Of a DNA stretch of 64,000 nt, positions 8,293 through 17,802 are shown in pieces. The stretch's first letter is position 1. Each line of letters begins with the position of its first letter. Made by a program: the position numbers and the translations under genes. The stretch spans positions 248,001 through 312,000 of the forward strand of contig NZ_MTSB01000005.1 in assembly GCF_002093745.1 (NCBI RefSeq), written 5' to 3'. Under the pieces are notes generated by a model that saw only the letters and a list, made by a program, of their open reading frames with translations, ran no database searches and had not been told where the DNA came from. The stretch is from Pseudomonas graminis. Lineage in GTDB: Bacteria > Pseudomonadota > Gammaproteobacteria > Pseudomonadales > Pseudomonadaceae.

Positions 8293-9318
8293 TCAGCGCG
8301 CCCGTTGCGCGAGACCGAAAGTAAACATCAAGGCCAGCACCAACACCGTACCTTTGACGAAATCCTGGGTGTAATAAGGAGCATTGAGCATGGTCAGGCC
8401 GTTGAGCAGCGTGGCGACCAGCAGCGCGCCCACCAATGTGCCGAATGCATTGGGCCTGCGTGCCCCGAGCACAGCGAAACCGATCAATGCTGCGCCTAGC
8501 GCGTCCAGCACCAGACCGTTGCCGGAACTCACGTCGCCGCGCCCCAGCCGTGCCGCCAGCAACAGGCCACCCAGCGACGCGAGCAAGGCCGACAGTACGT
8601 AAGCCAGCAACTTGTATTTTTCCACCGGCGCACCGGCCAGGCGGGCCGCACGTTCGTTGCCGCCAATGGCATAGAACACCCGGCCGAAGCGGGTCAGCTC
8701 CAGAAAGCCCCATACCAGCAGCGCCATGACGGCCATGATCAGCACCGGAACCGGCACGGTGTCCCACAGCCTGGCGCGACCCAGCGCCAGGAATCCGGTG
8801 CTGAAGCTGCCACTGGCTTCGTCGCCGTCGGGCAAGGTCATGCCGACCGAAATGGAACGCCCGCCGGTAGGAATCAGCTGCACGCCGATGATCAGGAACA
8901 TGCTGCCCAGCGTGGCCAGAATGTCCGGAATGCCCATGCGCACGATGAGAAAACCGTTGAACAGGCCCACCAGCGCAGCGCAGCCAAGGCTGATGAAAAT
9001 CGCCCACAGCGGCCCCCAATCGAGCACGACCATCACGTAGCTGGCGCACATCACACTCATGGCGGCCACCGCGCCAATGGACAGGTCCATGCCGCCCACC
9101 GACATGCTCAGCGTCACGCCCAATGCCAGTAAAGCGACGATGGACAACGATTGCAGGATGATGAACAGGTTGCCGATGCGCAAAAATGCAGGCTCGGCGA
9201 TTGAAAACAGCAGCACCACCAACACCAGCACCAACAGCAGGCCGTAGTGAATGATGAAGCGCAGAACGGCATCGCCACGCGCAGGCTTCAAGGCGATCGA
9301 AGGAATGGACTCAGACAC
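8293..9318 (-). CDS. Sugar-type ABC transporter permease (RbsC family)
   Basis: 341 residues, with a cytoplasmic N-terminus and eight to ten hydrophobic helices. It has the family landmarks MSVGGMDLSIGAVAA and FLIVRMGIPDILATLGSMFL early on, and GGNERAARLAGAPVEKYKL in the coupling loop. The RbsC family forms a homodimeric channel. The gene overlaps the ATPase gene by 8 bp and precedes the binding-protein gene by 24 bp, giving the usual order ATPase-permease-binding protein. Confidence 0.88.
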   Translation of the reverse strand: MSESIPSIALKPARGDAVLRFIIHYGLLLVLVLVVLLFSIAEPAFLRIGNLFIILQSLSIVALLALGVTLSMSVGGMDLSIGAVAAMSVMCASYVMVVLDWGPLWAIFISLGCAALVGLFNGFLIVRMGIPDILATLGSMFLIIGVQLIPTGGRSISVGMTLPDGDEASGSFSTGFLALGRARLWDTVPVPVLIMAVMALLVWGFLELTRFGRVFYAIGGNERAARLAGAPVEKYKLLAYVLSALLASLGGLLLAARLGRGDVSSGNGLVLDALGAALIGFAVLGARRPNAFGTLVGALLVATLLNGLTMLNAPYYTQDFVKGTVLVLALMFTFGLAQRAR

Positions 9319-10870
9319 GCAGGGTTCCTCGGTGCAGTAAAGGCGGATTGACCGGCTGCGGCGCTACGCCTGCCAGTTGCGCAAGCAGTTCGTCACGTTG
9401 CAGGCCGGCGCGTGAGTACTCGGCCACCACGCTGCCGTCGCGAACCACCAGGATGCGGTCGGCTATTTCCAGTGCCTCATCGGGGTCGGTGCAAATCACC
9501 AGGGTGGCGCGCTGTGATGCACTGGCGCGGATCTGTGTACCGATCTCGCGGCGGGCGCGAATGTCCACGCCCTGAAAGGGTTCGTCGAGAATCAGCAAGC
9601 GGCCGTTGCCCAGCAACCAGCGCGCCAGCACGACTTTCTGCTGGTTACCGCCGGAAAGCGTGTCCATCGGTGCATCGACGCCTGCGCACTTGATGCCCAG
9701 CGACCGAACCTGGTCCTGTACCGCTTCACGCTCTTTGCCCTGATGAATGAACCCTGCGCGAGTGAAACGCGACAGGAACGGCAAGGTCAGGGTTCTGCTC
9801 AACGAAAAGCCCGGCACCAGCGAACCTCGCGCACGGTCTTCACTGGCCATGAACACCCCGCCCGCGATGGCCTGACGGGGTGATGGCGGCGCCCACGGCA
9901 AACCCTCCAGTTCAAGGGTGCCGGCCAATGGCTGGCGCAGGCCGTAGAACAACTCGGCAATCTCGCTTTTGCCCGCCCCCAGCAAACCCGTCATGGCAAC
10001 CACCTCGCCTTCGTGCAGGCTGAGGTCAAAGCAGGCGCTGCGCGTATCCAGCTGGCAACCACGCACCCGAAGGACTTCGCGACCACGTTCGCTGCCTTGA
10101 CGCAGCACCGGAGCCAGCTCACTGCCCAGCATGGCGCGCACGGCAGCGGCGAGGTCCAGGGGCGCCGCGAACTCGCCACTCACGCGCCCGTCGCGCAACA
10201 CAATGGCCCGATCGGCAATGCGTTGCAGATCAGACAGGCGATGAGAGATGTATAGAATGCAGACGCCTTGCGCACGCAGCGCGTCGATCAACTCGAACAA
10301 GCGATGCGCCTCGGTCGCCGACAACGAGGCTGTGGGCTCGTCCAGCACCAGCAATCCGGGCTTCAGCGCCAGTGCGCGCGCCAACACCACCAGTTGCTGT
10401 TCCGCCGTGCCGAGGCTCTCGATGGGCGCATTCAGCGGCAGGTTCAACTGCAGGGTTGCGGCAATTTGCGCCGCCCGTTGATGCAGACGCTGAGGTTGAT
10501 TCCAGAACGGTGCGTCCTGCTGGCACAGTTCATCCAGCAACAGGTTTTCGGCCACGCTGAACCCTGGCACCAGCGCTTCGTCGACATGCTGATGCACCGC
10601 GACTATCCCCGCCTGTCGGGCCTCCAGCGGAGAGGTAAAACGTACCGCCCTGCCCTCGACCAGTAGCTCGCCAGCGTCATGCCGATGGCTACCGGCAAGA
10701 ATCTTCACCAGCGTGGATTTACCTGCACCATTGGCCCCGAGCAAGGCCACCACCTCACCCGGAAAAAGACTCAGATCGATGTCTTGCAGCACACGGCTCG
10801 GACCAAAGGATTTGCTCAACCCGGTGACGCGGACCCACGCATCTTTGAGAACAGCTGGCGGTACTTTCAT
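9311..10870 (-). CDS. Sugar-type ABC transporter ATP-binding protein (RbsA family)
   Basis: 519 residues with two ATPase domains. Domain 1 has a complete Walker A (GANGAGKST), but its signature region is degenerate (SLGTAEQQLV); Walker B is VLDEPTASLS. Domain 2 has GLLGAGKS, LSGGNQQKVV and LILDEPFQGVD. This asymmetry is normal for RbsA, XylG and MglA. I chose the ATG at 10870 (GAGA upstream) rather than the ATG two codons earlier or a longer reading frame. First gene of the minus-strand import operon; its promoter must lie in the AT-rich gap up to 11193. Confidence 0.87.
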   Translation of the reverse strand: MKVPPAVLKDAWVRVTGLSKSFGPSRVLQDIDLSLFPGEVVALLGANGAGKSTLVKILAGSHRHDAGELLVEGRAVRFTSPLEARQAGIVAVHQHVDEALVPGFSVAENLLLDELCQQDAPFWNQPQRLHQRAAQIAATLQLNLPLNAPIESLGTAEQQLVVLARALALKPGLLVLDEPTASLSATEAHRLFELIDALRAQGVCILYISHRLSDLQRIADRAIVLRDGRVSGEFAAPLDLAAAVRAMLGSELAPVLRQGSERGREVLRVRGCQLDTRSACFDLSLHEGEVVAMTGLLGAGKSEIAELFYGLRQPLAGTLELEGLPWAPPSPRQAIAGGVFMASEDRARGSLVPGFSLSRTLTLPFLSRFTRAGFIHQGKEREAVQDQVRSLGIKCAGVDAPMDTLSGGNQQKVVLARWLLGNGRLLILDEPFQGVDIRARREIGTQIRASASQRATLVICTDPDEALEIADRILVVRDGSVVAEYSRAGLQRDELLAQLAGVAPQPVNPPLLHRGTLRV

Positions 10871-11193
10871 GGGCATCTCGGCACAAGGAAAAAACACATG
10901 GCCACAACACAAACCCACAACAACGTGAGGGGCTGTAAGCACTGTGCGATAGAGCCTAATGGACTAGCTCGCAAGCTATAAATAACCAATAAGCATATCA
11001 ATAGACGGGGCTGGCCCGTCTGTTTTGAGGGTTGGCGAGCCGCTGGATAACGCATATGCATATTCATTATTGATATTTAGATTTATTTTTTAATAGCTAT
11101 AAGGTGCTCGCTTATGCAAAACGCGAGGCGCTTTAGAACAGACTTCTACAGCAGACGTACCCGCCTACCTTCCCCTGACTTCGAGCACACGCA
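10871..11193. promoter_or_regulatory. 323-bp divergent promoter region with GCATAT repeats and a hairpin
   Basis: Separates the minus-strand sugar operon from the plus-strand Ehu-like operon. It is markedly AT-rich around 11040-11100. GCATAT occurs at 10993, 11052 and 11058, the second as the palindrome GCATATGC. A stem-loop (AGACGGG / CCCGTCT, 11003-11021) lies between them. These are plausible operator sites for shared control of the two importers, but I cannot assign a regulator. Confidence 0.45.
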
Positions 11194-12066
11194 ATGAAAG
11201 GCATCAAACCCCTGTCGTTCTCAGCCCTGACAGGCTCAGCGTTGCTGCTGAACGCTGTCATTTCGTTCCCTGCGCTGGCCGGGCTGCTGGAAAAAGGTCG
11301 CAGCGACGGCCTGACCGCAGGCATCGCCAACGAGCAGCCTTATGCGTACATCGGCACCGATGGCAAGGCGACCGGGGCCAATGTCGAAATACTTCGGGCG
11401 ACTCTCGAGCCGCTGGGCATCAAACAGATCGAGACCCCTATCACCGACTTCGGCTCTTTGGTGCCGGGCCTGGCGGCGGGTCGTTTCGATCTGATTGGTG
11501 CCGGCCTGTTCATCAACCCGAACCGCTGCAAAGTCATTGCATTTTCCAACCCGGTCACGCGGTCCGGCGGTGCGTTCATCGTCAAGGCCGGTAACCCGCT
11601 GAAGCTGCACAGCCTCAAAGATGTCGCCAACCACGGCAAGGCGCGACTGGCCACACAGCCTGGCAGTAATCAGGTGCAGGAAGCCAAAGACAGCGGTATC
11701 GCCAACAGCAATGTGGTGCTGTTCGACAAGGACACCGAAGCATTGGCGGCCCTGCAGGCTGATCGGGTCGATGTGGTGTATTTCCCGGATGCTGAAGTCA
11801 TCAGCCTGATCAAGAAGGCCAATAGCCCGGACATCGAGCGTGCGTTGCCGTTTGAGCAGATCCCGGACGCCAGCGGCAAACCGGGCTGGAATTACCATGC
11901 CTACGGCCTGCCAAAGAACGACCCGGCCTTCCAGCAAGCCTTCAATGAGCAGTTGGCCAGGCTTCGCGCGTCAGGCCAATTGCTGAAGATTCTCGAGAAA
12001 TACGGCTACACCGAAAACGAACTGGCAGACCCTTCCATCACCGCAGCTCAGCGCTGCAATCCATGA
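11194..12066 (+). CDS. ehuB: Amino-acid-type ABC transporter binding protein, EhuB-like
   Basis: 290 residues with a signal peptide (about residues 1-29) and a type II periplasmic-binding fold. Landmarks follow the ectoine/hydroxyectoine EhuB group: GIANEQPYAYIGTDGKATG at the first strand, FGSLVPGLAAGRFDLIGAGLFINPNRC, then FSNPVTRSGGAFIVKAG. First gene of a four-gene importer operon in the order binding protein-permease-permease-ATPase. No ectoine catabolic (eut) genes or ehu regulator are in the window, so another zwitterionic amino-acid derivative could be the real ligand. The family is well supported; the ligand is inference. Confidence 0.75.
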   Translation: MKGIKPLSFSALTGSALLLNAVISFPALAGLLEKGRSDGLTAGIANEQPYAYIGTDGKATGANVEILRATLEPLGIKQIETPITDFGSLVPGLAAGRFDLIGAGLFINPNRCKVIAFSNPVTRSGGAFIVKAGNPLKLHSLKDVANHGKARLATQPGSNQVQEAKDSGIANSNVVLFDKDTEALAALQADRVDVVYFPDAEVISLIKKANSPDIERALPFEQIPDASGKPGWNYHAYGLPKNDPAFQQAFNEQLARLRASGQLLKILEKYGYTENELADPSITAAQRCNP

Positions 12067-12123
12067 CCTGTGGCGCCCCGCAAGGGCGCGCAGTAAAAGG
12101 CCCTGACCCACACGAGTACGGCC

Positions 12124-12801
12124 ATGCCTGTTGATGCCGCCACATTGGAAACCGCCGGTTTCATGGCCAGACAACTGGCCCACGGTGCGCTGGTTACGTT
12201 GCAGATCACCGTTCTCGCCGAGTTGCTGGTACTGGTGCTCGCCTTCGTGATCGCCCTGATGCGCCTGTCGCCGTATAGAGCGTTGCGCTGGTTCGCGACG
12301 CTGTACGTCGAAGTGCTACGGGGCATCTCGGCGCTGGTGCTGCTGTTCTACCTGTTCTTCATCCTGCCGTTGTTCGGCATTCGCCTGTCGCCCATGACCA
12401 CAGGCGTGTTGGGCCTGGGCCTGACGTTTTCGGCATACGGTGCGGAAATCATTCGCTCGGCGCTGGTCAACGTCAGCCAGGGTCAGCGCGATGCACTGCG
12501 GGCGCTCGACTTCGATCCGCTCAGCGCATTTCGACGAATCATCCTGCCGCAGGCCCTGCCCTTCATGATCCCGCCGATGGGCAATCAACTGGTCGAGCTG
12601 CTCAAAACCACGTCGCTGGTTTCGCTCATCACCCTGACCGACCTGACCTTTACCGGCAGCCAGTTGGTCACCACCCTGGGCCAGCAGACGCTGATCTGGA
12701 GCATCGTGCTGGTCTGCTACTTCATGATGGCCTGGCCACTGAGCTGGCTGGTCCGGCGTTATGAACAGCACGCCACCGCGTGGCGCACGGCAAAGGGTTG
12801 A
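12124..12801 (+). CDS. ehuC: Amino-acid ABC transporter permease, EhuC-like
   Basis: 225-residue HisM/GlnP-type inner-membrane permease with about five helices and the conserved Arg/Gly EAA-like loop (QGQRDALRALDFDPLSAFRRIILPQALPFMIPPMGNQL). Typical motifs are EVLRGISALVLLFYLFF near residue 60 and KTTSLVSLI near 155. It lies 57 bp after the binding protein and directly abuts the next permease, with which it should form the heterodimeric channel. Confidence 0.8.
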   Translation: MPVDAATLETAGFMARQLAHGALVTLQITVLAELLVLVLAFVIALMRLSPYRALRWFATLYVEVLRGISALVLLFYLFFILPLFGIRLSPMTTGVLGLGLTFSAYGAEIIRSALVNVSQGQRDALRALDFDPLSAFRRIILPQALPFMIPPMGNQLVELLKTTSLVSLITLTDLTFTGSQLVTTLGQQTLIWSIVLVCYFMMAWPLSWLVRRYEQHATAWRTAKG

Positions 12802-13455
12802 ATGATGGACTTTGATCTCGCATTCGCCTGGTCGATTCTGCCGGAGCTTTTTCAAGGCTTGCTGGTGACCGTACAGGTCGTGCTGCTGGGCTTTTTGCTG
12901 GCGGTGGTGCTCGGTTTGATGCTGGCACTGGCATTGCGCTCGCACCTGACGCTTGTGCATCGCCTGAGCAAGGGCTACCTGAGCTTTTTCCGTAATACGC
13001 CGCTGATGGTCCAGTTGTATGTGCTGTTCTTCGCGCTACCGCTGGCCGGCATCACTTTCCCGGCCATCACCACGGGTGTGATTGGCCTTGGGTGCTATTA
13101 CGCAGCCTACATTGCCGAAGCGTACCGGGGCGCAATCGACGACATCCCCAAGGGGCAATGGGAAGCCGCACGCGCGCTGGACTTCAATCATGGCGACACC
13201 TGGCGACGCATCATCCTGCCGCAGGCGTTGAAACCCATGCTGCCGGTGCTGGGCAATTACCTGATCGGCATGTTCAAGGAAACGCCGCTGCTGGCGGTGA
13301 TCACTATTCCCGAGCTGTTTCAGGCCGCCAAGCAGATTGCCGGCATGACCTATCGATACAACGAGCCTTACACGGTCATGGCGTTGATGTTTCTGGCAAT
13401 CAGCGTACCGACCTCGTTGCTGTTCAAATACCTGGAAAGGCGCCGTCATGTCTGA
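12802..13455 (+). CDS. ehuD: Amino-acid ABC transporter permease, EhuD-like
   Basis: 217-residue HisQ/GlnP-type permease beginning one base after the previous stop. It contains SFFRNTPLMVQLYVLFFALP, the coupling loop IPKGQWEAARALDFNHGDTWRRIILPQALKPMLP and FKETPLLAVITIPEL. There are two adjacent ATGs (12802 and 12805); I use the first. It ends inside the ATPase start region (8-bp overlap), so expression is coupled. Confidence 0.8.
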   Translation: MMDFDLAFAWSILPELFQGLLVTVQVVLLGFLLAVVLGLMLALALRSHLTLVHRLSKGYLSFFRNTPLMVQLYVLFFALPLAGITFPAITTGVIGLGCYYAAYIAEAYRGAIDDIPKGQWEAARALDFNHGDTWRRIILPQALKPMLPVLGNYLIGMFKETPLLAVITIPELFQAAKQIAGMTYRYNEPYTVMALMFLAISVPTSLLFKYLERRRHV

Positions 13456-14245
13456 TCTCGCACACCCCGCACACTCGCCCATCACGAGCACGCAGATACA
13501 GCTGAAACAGGTGGTCAAGGACTTCGGCAGCAACCGGATTATCGATCACCTGGACCTGACCATCCCGCAAGGGCAGAAAGTCGCACTGATCGGCCCCAGC
13601 GGTTCAGGCAAGTCCACGGTGCTGCGGCTGATCAAGGGGCTGGAAAACTATCAGCACGGCAGCATCGAAGTGGCGGGCGATGCTGTGCCGGCGCGCAAGG
13701 CTCGCTGGCACTGGCCCGGCTCGCGCAAGCCCCCGGTGATTCACCGGGTGGGCATGGTGTTTCAGCAGTTCAACCTGTTCCCGCACCTTACCGTGCAGGA
13801 AAACATCACTGAAGCACCGCTACGTGTGCTCAGACTGTCTCGCGAAGAGGCCTTGGAACGCGCGCATCAATACCTCGGGCTGGTCGGGCTTGCGCACAAA
13901 GCCGATGCCTATCCGAGCCAGCTTTCCGGAGGCCAGCAGCAACGCGTGGCAATTGCCAGAGCCTTGGCCATGCGCCCACAGGTCATGCTGTTCGATGAAG
14001 TCACTTCGGCGCTCGATCCGGAACTGGTCGGTGAGGTGCTGGCCGTCATTCGCTCGATTGCCCACGAGTTTCAAATGACCATGTTGCTGGTCACACACGA
14101 AATGAAATTCGCTCAGGACATCGCCGATCGAGTGTTATTCATGGAGAGCGGGCGCATCGTGACAGATGGCACGCCTCGCGAGGTGCTACTGAATCCGGAG
14201 AATGAACGGACCCGACGCTTTCTGCAGTTGGTGGAGCAGCGCTGA
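13448..14245 (+). CDS. ehuA: Amino-acid ABC transporter ATP-binding protein, EhuA-like
   Basis: 265-residue ATPase with Walker A GPSGSGKST, an extended segment before the Q-loop (residues about 75-105, with HWPGSRKP), Q-loop VFQQFNLFPHLTV, signature LSGGQQQRVAIARAL, Walker B VMLFDEVTSALDPELVGEV and H-loop THEM. The insertion before the Q-loop is a feature of the EhuA subgroup and distinguishes it from HisP and GlnQ. Last gene of the operon; its stop lies inside a 10-bp hairpin. Confidence 0.82.
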   Translation: MSDLAHPAHSPITSTQIQLKQVVKDFGSNRIIDHLDLTIPQGQKVALIGPSGSGKSTVLRLIKGLENYQHGSIEVAGDAVPARKARWHWPGSRKPPVIHRVGMVFQQFNLFPHLTVQENITEAPLRVLRLSREEALERAHQYLGLVGLAHKADAYPSQLSGGQQQRVAIARALAMRPQVMLFDEVTSALDPELVGEVLAVIRSIAHEFQMTMLLVTHEMKFAQDIADRVLFMESGRIVTDGTPREVLLNPENERTRRFLQLVEQR

Positions 14246-14259
14246 CGTACAGCGCTGCT
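14235..14259. terminator. Stem-loop at the end of the ehuA-like gene, possible terminator
   Basis: Perfect 10-bp arms (AGCAGCGCTG / CAGCGCTGCT) with a 5-base loop that spans the stop codon, between two converging genes. There is no T-run on the plus side, so termination strength is doubtful. Confidence 0.45.
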
Positions 14260-14283
14260 CGTTGCTGCCACACGCTGAGCGGG

Positions 14284-16212
14284 TCAGATCCGAAAGCGCG
14301 CAACCATACCTTGCAGATCACTGCCCAGACGCGCCAGTTCCACGGTGGAGGCCGCGCTTTGCTCGGTGGCCGCGGCAGACTGGTCGGCGATGTCGCGTAC
14401 GCTGATGACGCTGCGATTGATTTCATCGGTCACCGCGCTCTGCTCCTCGGCGGCGGCGGAAATCTGCTGACTCATTTGCTCGATGGTGGAAATCGACCGA
14501 GTGATTTCCACCAGTGCCTGTTCGGCCTGACGGGCCAGTTCCACGGTGCCCTCGGTGCGTTGACGGCTGGCGTCCATCAGGTCCGATGCCGCGCCGGTGC
14601 CATGCTGCAATGCCTGAATCAGCGCTTCGATTTCCGTGGTGGACTGTTGCGTACGCTGTGCCAATGAACGCACTTCATCGGCGACCACGGCGAAGCCGCG
14701 TCCCTGTTCCCCGGCGCGGGCAGCTTCGATGGCTGCGTTGAGCGCCAGCAGATTGGTTTGCTCAGCGACCGCCTTGATGACGTCAATCACGCCGCCGATC
14801 TTGTCACTGTCCTGAATCAGGCGCTGCATGGCATGACCCAACTGCCCTACTTCGCCGGCCAACTGGCTGATTTCACGCGTGGCATGCTGCACCACGCTGC
14901 TGCCGTGGGCGGCACGATCACTCGCCAGCCTGGCGGCCTGCGACGCATCCTCGGTGTTCTGGGCCACTTCCTGCACCGTAGACGCCATCTGGTTCATGGC
15001 CGTCGCCACCTGATCAACTTCCATTTTCTGATGAGTGACGCCAGCGCTGGTCTGTTCGCTGACGGCTGACAGCTCTTCGGATGCCGTGGCGATTTGTGTC
15101 ACACCGTTACTGATGCCGCCAATCAATGTGCGCAGCGATACGGTCATGTGCTGCATGGTGTTTTGCAGCAGGCCCAACTCGTCTTGGCGCGTGGTGCTGA
15201 TATCGTTGGTCAGGTCGCCGTCGGCAATACGTCGTGCTGCGATGACCGTTGCATTGAGCGGACGCGTGATCTGACGGGTGATCAGGATGGCGGCGAAGAT
15301 ACCCAGCAACAGTACGATCAGTGCGACCGTGAACACCTGCGCCACTGCGCTGCTTTTTTCCTTGTTGGCACTGACTACCTGACCGGCCATCAGCGCTTCG
15401 GCACTTTTGACGATGTCCAGCGACTGCTGGCGCAGCGTGTCACGGACCTGATCGTTCTGCTGCATCATCTGCGAGATGGACGCCATCAACGCCTTGTACT
15501 GTTGCAAGGCCGCAAGGGCTGCGTCGACAGCCGGGCCGGCCTCGTTCGGCAACCGGGTACGCGCGCTGATGACCTGCGCAATCAGCGAGTCTGCGGCATC
15601 AAAGGTAATCTGCCTGTTTTCGGTGGTAGGAATGCTGATGTAGCGGCGGAATACCAGCCGAAAGTTGGTCATGCCATTACGCAGATCGCCGGCAATCTTC
15701 ACTTGATCGATAGCGTTCTGATCCAGTGCGCGTGAGGCGTCTTCGAAAGTCTTGTGCAGAAGTGTTTCGAAACTGCCACTGACCTGCTCGGAAATACTGA
15801 TCAGCGGCTGCATGGCCTGATCGATTTTCTGATTGTTGTCCACCAACTGGCTGAATGTCTGCCTCAGGGCGCCTGCCTGATCGCGAATACCTCTGAGCAG
15901 ATCGGCGTTGGCCGGGACGGTCAGAATCTTCAGGCCGTCCTCAATGGTCTTGCCCAGGTTGTCCAGCGCAGTGCCATAGCTTTGCGCATTGCCGGCATCG
16001 GGTTTGGCAGCGTATATCTGCGCAGCGATCCTGATGCTCAACGCATCGGCTTTGACTTCAGCGACCTTGGCCGCCTTGCCCAGCCGTTCGATCAGCAAGT
16101 TGGCGCTGAGGTAACCCATCGTGGTCACCGTCAGTACACCCACCAGTATGAGGCCGAAGCCAATGCTCAGCTTTTTGCTGACGTTCAAATTGTCCAGCCA
16201 TGTCGATTTCAT
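14284..16212 (-). CDS. Methyl-accepting chemotaxis protein with large helical (HBM-type) sensor domain
   Basis: 642 residues. TM1 lies at about 17-36, a roughly 250-residue all-helical periplasmic domain at 37-289 and TM2 at 290-313, followed by a HAMP domain ([19 protein letters not shown]) and a signalling hairpin whose tip contains [32 protein letters not shown]. The sensor size fits the helical bimodular (HBM) class, whose studied Pseudomonas member McpS binds TCA-cycle acids; the ligand here is unknown. I start at the ATG at 16212, since the longer frame begins at TTG one codon earlier. No che genes are nearby. No C-terminal CheR-binding pentapeptide is visible (the protein ends MVARFRI). 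Confidence 0.87.
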   Translation of the reverse strand: MKSTWLDNLNVSKKLSIGFGLILVGVLTVTTMGYLSANLLIERLGKAAKVAEVKADALSIRIAAQIYAAKPDAGNAQSYGTALDNLGKTIEDGLKILTVPANADLLRGIRDQAGALRQTFSQLVDNNQKIDQAMQPLISISEQVSGSFETLLHKTFEDASRALDQNAIDQVKIAGDLRNGMTNFRLVFRRYISIPTTENRQITFDAADSLIAQVISARTRLPNEAGPAVDAALAALQQYKALMASISQMMQQNDQVRDTLRQQSLDIVKSAEALMAGQVVSANKEKSSAVAQVFTVALIVLLLGIFAAILITRQITRPLNATVIAARRIADGDLTNDISTTRQDELGLLQNTMQHMTVSLRTLIGGISNGVTQIATASEELSAVSEQTSAGVTHQKMEVDQVATAMNQMASTVQEVAQNTEDASQAARLASDRAAHGSSVVQHATREISQLAGEVGQLGHAMQRLIQDSDKIGGVIDVIKAVAEQTNLLALNAAIEAARAGEQGRGFAVVADEVRSLAQRTQQSTTEIEALIQALQHGTGAASDLMDASRQRTEGTVELARQAEQALVEITRSISTIEQMSQQISAAAEEQSAVTDEINRSVISVRDIADQSAAATEQSAASTVELARLGSDLQGMVARFRI

Positions 16213-16548
16213 CAAATTGTGCCTTGGTGTTTGTCGTGATATTCAAAGATCGACGCTCGGCGGGACAACTTGACGGGGGTTCCGATTGCATGAATTGATC
16301 GTCTGTATAGCGAGATAACATGGGCTTTTCACGGAGGCAGGCGCAACGCGGCATACCGATCATCTGGTGCGCGTAACACGCATTGCGCACCTTCACAGGC
16401 AGCCATCGAAACCCTGAATCGTCTCCCGGTTTCAATGCCTGTGGGGATGCATCATTGTCAGTGATAGTAACCTTCGATTTATTCGATTCGTTAATGACAC
16501 CCCTCGCCAACAGACTCCGCCCATTCACTATTCCCGGCGGAACTTCCC
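16213..16548. other. 336-bp divergent intergenic region (chemoreceptor / mexE)
   Basis: Must contain the promoters of the chemoreceptor and of mexEF-oprN. I searched by eye for the MexT box known from P. aeruginosa (ATCA-N5-GTCGAT-N4-ACYAT) and did not find a match. No other repeat stands out. Confidence 0.4.
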
Positions 16549-17790
16549 ATGCCCCAGACAATCAGCCATCTGCGTTTTCCCCTCACTGCTCTCGCACTTA
16601 TCGTGATCAGCGCCTGCGGACGCGCTCCGGAGGCCACCACGGCGCCGGGCGCAGCCAAGGTCAGCGTGGCCAAAGTGCTAGAGCAGCCGGTCAACGAGTG
16701 GGATGAAGTGACCGGGCGCCTTGAAGCACCGGAAACTGTTGAAGTACGCCCGCGGGTTTCCGGTCAGATCGATCAGGTCGCGTTCACCGACGGCTCACTG
16801 GTCAAGAAAGGTGATCTGCTGTTCCAGATCGATCCCCGCCCGTTCCAGTCGGACGTACGCCGCCTCGAAGCGCAATTGCAGCAGGCACGTGCCACGGCAG
16901 CGCGGACTGACAGCGAAGCTCAGCGTGGTGAGCGCCTGCGCGCCAACAATGCGATTTCCGCCGAGCTGGCCGATTCGCGTACCACGTCGGCGCAGGAAGC
17001 CAAGGCCGGTGTCGCGGCGATTCAGGCGCAACTGGACCTGGCCCGACTGAACCTCGGTTTCACCCGTGTGACGGCACCGATTTCGGGCCGTGTCAGCCGT
17101 GCCGAGATCACCGCCGGGAACATTGTCACCGCTGATGTCACCGCACTGACCAGCGTGGTTTCCACCGACAAGGTCTACGCCTATTTCGACGCTGACGAAC
17201 GCGTGTTCCTCAAGTACACCGAACTCGCTCGCAAGGGCCAGCGTGGCCAGACGACACCGGTCTACCTGGGGCTGTCCAACGAAACCGGCAACCCGCACCT
17301 GGGCCAGATGAACTTCGTCGACAATCAGGTCAACCCGCGAACCGGCACCATCCGGGGTCGCGCCGTGTTCGATAACACCGACGGCAGTTTTACACCGGGC
17401 CTTTACGCGCGTCTGAAGCTGGTCGGCAGCGGCACTTACTCGGCCGTGTTGATCAACGACGAAGCCGTCGGCACCGACCTGGGCAAGAAATTCGTGCTGG
17501 TGATGGACAAGGACAACAAGCCGGCCTATCGACCCGTCGAGCTTGGCCCGAAAATCGAAGGCCTGCGGATTGTGCGCAACGGTCTGAGCAAGGACGACAC
17601 CATCGTGGTCAAGGGCTTGCAACGTGTGCGCCCCGGCCAGCCGGTGGACCCTGAAGTCACCCCGATGGCCAGCGCCGAGACCCTCGCCGCACTGCTCAAA
17701 CAACGCCAGGCCCTAGAAGCCAGCAACCCGCCAAACGTGACGCCCAAAGCGGCCGTCAATATCGCCAGCGCTACTGCGCCACGCGGCTAA
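16549..17790 (+). CDS. mexE: RND efflux pump periplasmic adaptor (MexE type)
   Basis: 413 residues. Lipoprotein signal with Cys23 (VISAC). The order of parts is beta-barrel and lipoyl halves (GRLEAPETVEVRPRVSGQI), an alpha-helical hairpin (residues about 105-165), second lipoyl half (LGFTRVTAPISGRVSRAEITAGN) and membrane-proximal domain. It bridges the inner-membrane pump and the outer-membrane channel. The sequence and the following gene order match MexE of MexEF-OprN, which exports chloramphenicol, quinolones and signalling precursors in P. aeruginosa. Substrates in this organism are inferred only. Confidence 0.85.
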   Translation: MPQTISHLRFPLTALALIVISACGRAPEATTAPGAAKVSVAKVLEQPVNEWDEVTGRLEAPETVEVRPRVSGQIDQVAFTDGSLVKKGDLLFQIDPRPFQSDVRRLEAQLQQARATAARTDSEAQRGERLRANNAISAELADSRTTSAQEAKAGVAAIQAQLDLARLNLGFTRVTAPISGRVSRAEITAGNIVTADVTALTSVVSTDKVYAYFDADERVFLKYTELARKGQRGQTTPVYLGLSNETGNPHLGQMNFVDNQVNPRTGTIRGRAVFDNTDGSFTPGLYARLKLVGSGTYSAVLINDEAVGTDLGKKFVLVMDKDNKPAYRPVELGPKIEGLRIVRNGLSKDDTIVVKGLQRVRPGQPVDPEVTPMASAETLAALLKQRQALEASNPPNVTPKAAVNIASATAPRG

Positions 17791-17802
17791 GGGACTTGTC
17801 CG

